This document shows positions 5,714 through 8,984 of a stretch of 8,984 nt of DNA, one piece after another (position 1 is the first letter of the stretch; each line of letters opens with the position of its first letter). A program made the translations under genes and the position numbers. The DNA lies in NCBI GenBank assembly GCA_014534415.1, contig JACVRM010000082.1:1-8984 (forward strand), written 5' to 3'. The stretch is from Thermoleophilia bacterium (GTDB lineage: Bacteria; Actinomycetota; Thermoleophilia; Gaiellales; Gaiellaceae). Below the pieces are notes generated by a model. That model made no database searches and had not been told where the DNA came from. It saw only the letters and a list, made by a program, of their open reading frames with translations.

Positions 5714-5911
5714 ATGGACGGCTACGAGGACCGCGGCGACCGCGTGCGGTCGTTCGTACTCGGCGGGCTGCTCGGCGCCTCGGCCGCTCTCGCCGCGGGG
5801 CGGCGCAGGCGGCGACGGCGCTCGCGGGCGGATACGCCCGCCGGCCTCGCGGCGTTCGAGGATGCGCCGTGCCATCGCGAGCTCGTCGAGCGGGAGCGCA
5901 CGGCGAAATAG
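5714..5911 (+). CDS. Small arginine-rich protein with one short hydrophobic segment
   Basis: This 65-residue protein starts at the ATG six bases after a TANNNT box. The charged N terminus MDGYEDRGDRVR is followed by a glycine/alanine-rich hydrophobic stretch (about 13-28, FVLGGLLGASAALAAG), then seven arginines and a polar C-terminal half. The layout 'short charged head, GGLLGAxxALA helix, basic patch' recalls YtxH-like small membrane proteins, but the similarity is too general to name it. A single-pass protein with a cytoplasmic basic side is likely. The overlapping frame at 5869 begins the glycosyltransferase gene, so the two share 43 bp if that start is right, which suggests translational coupling. 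It is divergent from psuK. The promoter and start argue for a real gene; the arginine run could be partly a GC-bias effect. Confidence 0.6.
   Translation: MDGYEDRGDRVRSFVLGGLLGASAALAAGRRRRRRRSRADTPAGLAAFEDAPCHRELVERERTAK
5858..5862 (+). promoter_or_regulatory. Shine-Dalgarno sequence supporting a GTG start at 5869
   Basis: GAGGA sits 6 nt before the in-frame GTG at 5869, inside the preceding small gene. The only other in-frame start-like codons before the first membrane helix are far upstream or a CTG at 5938 inside that helix. GTG 5986 would remove the helix. This site therefore decides the likely start of the glycosyltransferase gene. Confidence 0.45.
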
Positions 5912-7518
5912 GGCCGTCCCGCGGCGGCCGGCTCTTACTGCACGGCGCGGGCGCGGCCGGTGTCGTCATACTCCTCGCGCGGCTCGTGCCGGCTGTCGTG
6001 GACGAGCCGCTCTTCGAGGATGAGGCGGTCACCGGCCTCGTCGCCGCACGGCCGCTCTCCGACGTGCTCGAGACCGTCTGGGATCGCGGCGGCGCACCGG
6101 CGCACTTCGTGCTCGCGTACCTTGCGCTTCGCGTCGATCCGTCCGCCGAGGCGATCCGCTGGATCTCCGTCGCGTGTGCGCTTGCCCTGGTGCCGGTCTG
6201 CGTCGATCTGGGTCGCCGCGTCGCCGGTCCGGTCGCCGGCGCCGTCGCGGGGACCACCGTGGCGACGTCCGGGCTGCTCGCCATCTACGGCAGCTTCGGC
6301 CGGATGTACACGCTCTTCGCGCTGGTCGCCGCGCTCGCGTTCGATCTCTTCCTGCGTGCGCTTCGCGAGCGGACGTCCCGAGCGGTGGCGGCTGCCTCGG
6401 CAGCGGCCTGGCTCGTGGTCGCCGTGCACCCCTACGGCGCGTTCGCGGTGGGCGCGGAGGCGCTCGTCGCGCTCGCGCTCTGGCGCGGACGGCGACCGCT
6501 TCGCCGCGCTGTGCCTGCGGCGCTCGCGGCGCTCGCGATGGTGCCGTTCGCCGTGCTCGACCTGCGGCTCGCCAACCGGTTCTCGGTCGGCGTTTCGGGC
6601 GGCTCCTCGATCGCCGGGCCCGACGACGCGCTCGACCAGGTGCGGCGCGCCGTGCAGGGCTTCGCCGGTGGCTCGGGAGTCACGCTCGTCGTCTTCCTCG
6701 CGCTCGCCGCGGTGGGCTCGTACGTGCTCGTGCGCACACGGCGGGACTTCGCCGCGCTCACGCTCCTCGCGCTCGGCGCCGCACCGCTGCTGTTTGTGCT
6801 CGTCCGCACCGGGAGCAACCCGGATCTCTCGCCGCGCCATCTCATCTACGTGCTGCCGCTCTGGTCGGTCGTGGTCGGCACGGGCGCCGCGCGCGCGCTC
6901 GCGCGGCTGCCTCATGCGGCGCAGCTCGCGGGCGTCACCGCGCTGGCCGTCGTCGGCCTGCTCGCGCCGGCAGGCGTGCGCGATCCGCGTGACACCGGCT
7001 ACACGCAGCGGGTCGGCTCCGCCGGTGCGCTCGCGGAGCCTGCTCGCTGGTTGCGCTCGACGGTCGACGGGGGAGACGTCCTCTATCCGTACGCGTCGGT
7101 GTACCTCGCCGCCCTGCCGGAGACCGGAGAGGCGCTGACGCTCCCGCGCGCGCAGCCGGACCCGATCCTCAGCGCGCTGGAGCTCGCCGACTTCCCCGTT
7201 CGCGAGGCGTTCGTGGCCGTGCCTGCGCCGGGCATCCGCCTGCAGGCCGAGGGGATGCGGGCACGGCTGGGGCCGCGCTTCGTCGTCCGCCGCTTCGAGG
7301 TGTGGCTGCTCGTGCGCGCGCGCGGCCCGCTGCGCAGCCGCGCCGAGCTGCTCGGCGCCATCGTGCGCGTGCTGACCGCCGCGCGCGACGAGGCGCAGGG
7401 CTCGCCGCGCGCGCCGACCCGCTCGTACTTCGGGTTCAACCGCCGCGTCCTGTGCGAGGCGCTCAGGACGCTGGAGCGCCCCTGCGAGCGAGCCGATCAG
7501 CCGCCCGACGCGCCGTGA
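5869..7518 (+). CDS. Polytopic GT-C-type glycosyltransferase-like membrane protein (PMT/ArnT-like)
   Basis: About 549 residues from GTG 5869. A short basic N terminus leads into a first helix (about 22-40), then an extracytoplasmic loop with the acidic motif FEDEA (D51, E52). In GT-C enzymes that motif binds metal and the lipid-phosphate sugar donor. WDRGGAPAHFVLAYL follows. Further landmarks are GRMYTLF (from residue 144), HPYG (from 187), LANRFSVGV, and SPRHLIY with R323 and H324. Around nine to eleven hydrophobic segments end near residue 370. A soluble, probably extracytoplasmic C-terminal domain of about 175 residues follows and carries GDVLYPYASVYLAALPE. Proteins of this type move a sugar from a polyprenyl-phosphate carrier to a protein, lipid or polysaccharide outside the membrane. 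Substrate and acceptor cannot be told. It is a clear paralog of the opposing gene at 7463-8984, and its last 18 codons and stop overlap that gene. Confidence 0.8.
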   Translation: MPSRARRAGAHGEIGPSRGGRLLLHGAGAAGVVILLARLVPAVVDEPLFEDEAVTGLVAARPLSDVLETVWDRGGAPAHFVLAYLALRVDPSAEAIRWISVACALALVPVCVDLGRRVAGPVAGAVAGTTVATSGLLAIYGSFGRMYTLFALVAALAFDLFLRALRERTSRAVAAASAAAWLVVAVHPYGAFAVGAEALVALALWRGRRPLRRAVPAALAALAMVPFAVLDLRLANRFSVGVSGGSSIAGPDDALDQVRRAVQGFAGGSGVTLVVFLALAAVGSYVLVRTRRDFAALTLLALGAAPLLFVLVRTGSNPDLSPRHLIYVLPLWSVVVGTGAARALARLPHAAQLAGVTALAVVGLLAPAGVRDPRDTGYTQRVGSAGALAEPARWLRSTVDGGDVLYPYASVYLAALPETGEALTLPRAQPDPILSALELADFPVREAFVAVPAPGIRLQAEGMRARLGPRFVVRRFEVWLLVRARGPLRSRAELLGAIVRVLTAARDEAQGSPRAPTRSYFGFNRRVLCEALRTLERPCERADQPPDAP

Positions 7519-8984
7519 CGAAGTTGACATCGGCGTCACCGATGTCGAGCGACTTACCGGTGGCCATCACGCGCGTCGACTGCTCGAGGAAGCGGGCCGG
7601 CGTTCGTGACGGCTCGCGCGTCCGCACGACGAGGAACGGGCCGAACACGCGAGCCTCGAACTCGGACGGCGGGTGTGGGAGGCGGCGGGCGATGCGCAGC
7701 GCGGGATGGGTGTTGTTCGTGTCGCTCGCGTCCAGCACCCAGACGCCGCGTCCGAGCGGCTGCGGGGCTTCGAGGAGTGCGTCGAGCGCCAGCGCCGAGT
7801 CGGCGCGCGGCACGACGGTCGACGAATACCGGCTGTCGCGCTCCCAGGCTGCGAGGAACAGCGGGTCGTAGCCGAACAGCACGTCGCCCGGCCGCCCCGT
7901 CTCCGCCAGCCACGCCGATGCCCCCGCGCGTGCTGCGCGGCGCGCCGGGGGCTCGCCTTCGAAGAGCTCGGGCGTGCGGTCGTGGGCCCACGCGAGTTGC
8001 GCGGCGACGAGCGCGGCGAGCACCAGCGGCGCTACTCGGCCGAGGGCGAGCAGCCCGGCGGCGACGGCGACTGCGAACAAGGGGAGCGCGAAGATCAGAT
8101 GACGCGACTCCGGCGAGGCCGACCCGCCCAGGCGGGCGGCCAGGAACGCCAGCGCGGGCACGATCGCTGCCCCGCCGACGAGCGCCGCCGCGGCGCGCGG
8201 CAGGCGAGCCAGCCCGACTGCGGCCAGCACCAGGACGGGCCCGAGGATGAGCCACCAGCGCGCCGTGAAGTCACCCGCCGTCCGGACGAGGTACCCGACT
8301 ACGTCGAGCGGTCCGCTCAGCTTCGCCCCGCCGCCTCCGACACCGACGTCGAAGCGGTGTGCCAGCACGAGATCCGTGTACCAGAACGGGATTCCCGCGA
8401 TCGCGACGGCGCCGAACGCTGCCGCCGCCTGGCGGAGCCTCGCGCGCGAGACGAGGGCGTACGCGCCCTGCGACGCGAGGACGAGCGCCCCGTACGGGTG
8501 CGCGGCGACGGTTGCCAGTGCGGCGGCCGCCCAGAGCGCCCAGCGGCGCCGCCCACCGCGCTCGCTTGCCGCCAGGAAGGCCAGGTACGACAACGCGCTC
8601 GCGAAGAGGAAGAGGCTGTACATGCGCCCGTAGACGCCGTGGAAGAGCAGCATCCAGCTCGCGGAGACGAGCAGCGTCGCGGCGAGCGCCGCCGCCCGGC
8701 TCGCAAGCCGACGGCCTAGGAGCGCGACGAGCGGCACGCTCGCCGACGCAAAGAGAGCGGAAAGCACGCGCAGCTCCGTGAGCCCGCCGCCCAGTGAAGC
8801 GACAGCCCAGGCGAAGACGAAGTGGAGCGGCGCTCCGCCGCGCTCGCCGTGCACCGTGGCGAGCACCTCGGGCAGCGAGTGGCGTCCCACGAACAGCGCC
8901 AGCGCCTCGTCCTCGTGCGGCGGCCAGGCGCTCAGCCGCGCGAGCAAGAACGTCGCCACGGCTGCGGTGCAGACCGCCACGCCG
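7463..8984 (-). CDS. Paralogous polytopic GT-C-type glycosyltransferase-like membrane protein (5' end at window edge)
   Basis: At least 505 residues. A GTG at 8980 could be the start, but the frame is open to the window edge, so the gene may be truncated by the window. Numbering from that GTG, the donor-site motif is HEDEA (D24, E25), followed by GERGGAPLHFVFAW, then GRMYSLF, HPYG, LAHRFDVGVGGGG, and ESRHLIFALPLF. About ten hydrophobic segments end near residue 332. A soluble tail of about 173 residues has GDVLFGYDPLFLAAWERD and FGPFLVVRTRE. The order and spacing of motifs match the + strand gene 5869-7518 throughout, so the two are paralogs. A membrane glycosyltransferase using a polyprenyl-phosphate sugar is the likely role. 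The TGA at 7465-7463 lies inside the other gene's coding end. No operon partner is visible. Confidence 0.82.
   Translation of the reverse strand, partial: GVAVCTAAVATFLLARLSAWPPHEDEALALFVGRHSLPEVLATVHGERGGAPLHFVFAWAVASLGGGLTELRVLSALFASASVPLVALLGRRLASRAAALAATLLVSASWMLLFHGVYGRMYSLFLFASALSYLAFLAASERGGRRRWALWAAAALATVAAHPYGALVLASQGAYALVSRARLRQAAAAFGAVAIAGIPFWYTDLVLAHRFDVGVGGGGAKLSGPLDVVGYLVRTAGDFTARWWLILGPVLVLAAVGLARLPRAAAALVGGAAIVPALAFLAARLGGSASPESRHLIFALPLFAVAVAAGLLALGRVAPLVLAALVAAQLAWAHDRTPELFEGEPPARRAARAGASAWLAETGRPGDVLFGYDPLFLAAWERDSRYSSTVVPRADSALALDALLEAPQPLGRGVWVLDASDTNNTHPALRIARRLPHPPSEFEARVFGPFLVVRTREPSRTPARFLEQSTRVMATGKSLDIGDADVNFVTARRAADRLARRGAPAS
7526..7546 (+). terminator. Perfect 8-bp hairpin just after the + strand glycosyltransferase stop
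   Basis: GACATCGG (7526-7533) and CCGATGTC (7539-7546) pair perfectly around the 5-nt loop CGTCA, beginning 8 nt after the TGA at 7516-7518. There is no T-run. The site is inside the opposing gene, where it encodes the SLDIGDADVNF region. Its position suits a transcription end for the + strand gene, but it may be only coding sequence. Confidence 0.3.

Noticed and set aside
5935..7539. 534-codon - strand frame under the + strand glycosyltransferase
   Set aside because: A highly charged, low-complexity shadow of the membrane protein gene in the other direction.
1..8984. CRISPR arrays, tRNA or rRNA genes, transposases or IS ends
   Set aside because: No regularly spaced repeats, cloverleaf-like segments or transposase-like frames were visible by eye on either strand.

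Overview
The window is GC-rich (about 70 % or more in most genes) with strong G/C third-position bias. It has actinobacterial traits: GTG starts, TANNNT boxes about 6 nt from start codons, and an RHS tail of a style I associate with Actinomycetota. My best guess is a deep-branching actinomycete such as Thermoleophilia (Gaiellales or Solirubrobacterales type). That placement is inference; no rRNA or tRNA gene is visible.

Layout. (1) 1-143, + strand: the last 46 residues of a ClpB-type disaggregase. (2) 211-940, - strand: a lower-GC island (about 51-57 % by hand count) holding the C-terminal end of an RHS/YD-repeat protein, followed by a 62-residue two-helix membrane protein. The pair looks like a displaced toxin-tip plus immunity module whose RHS shell is missing. 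(3) 1015-3787, + strand: an apparent operon of an M3 oligoendopeptidase F, a polytopic membrane protein of unknown function and a GYD-domain protein. It is preceded by a leaderless-type -10 box and a sharp inverted repeat. (4) 3859-5555, - strand: a PfkB-family kinase and pseudouridine-5'-phosphate glycosidase sharing a GTGA overlap. This is a two-step route from pseudouridine to uracil and ribose 5-phosphate; no transporter lies beside it. (5) 5714-5911, + strand: a 65-residue arginine-rich small protein behind a second leaderless-type -10 box. (6) 5869-7518, + strand, and 7463-8984, - strand: two paralogous polytopic GT-C-type glycosyltransferase-like proteins facing tail to tail, with coding ends overlapping by 56 bp.

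Most of the window is ordinary chromosomal housekeeping and envelope content. The parts most worth a second look are the RHS tail with its small membrane partner, whose C-terminal domain I do not recognise, and the convergent overlapping glycosyltransferase paralogs. Smaller items are the operator-like repeat before pepF, the two promoters of identical geometry and a 26-bp perfect palindrome inside the kinase gene.
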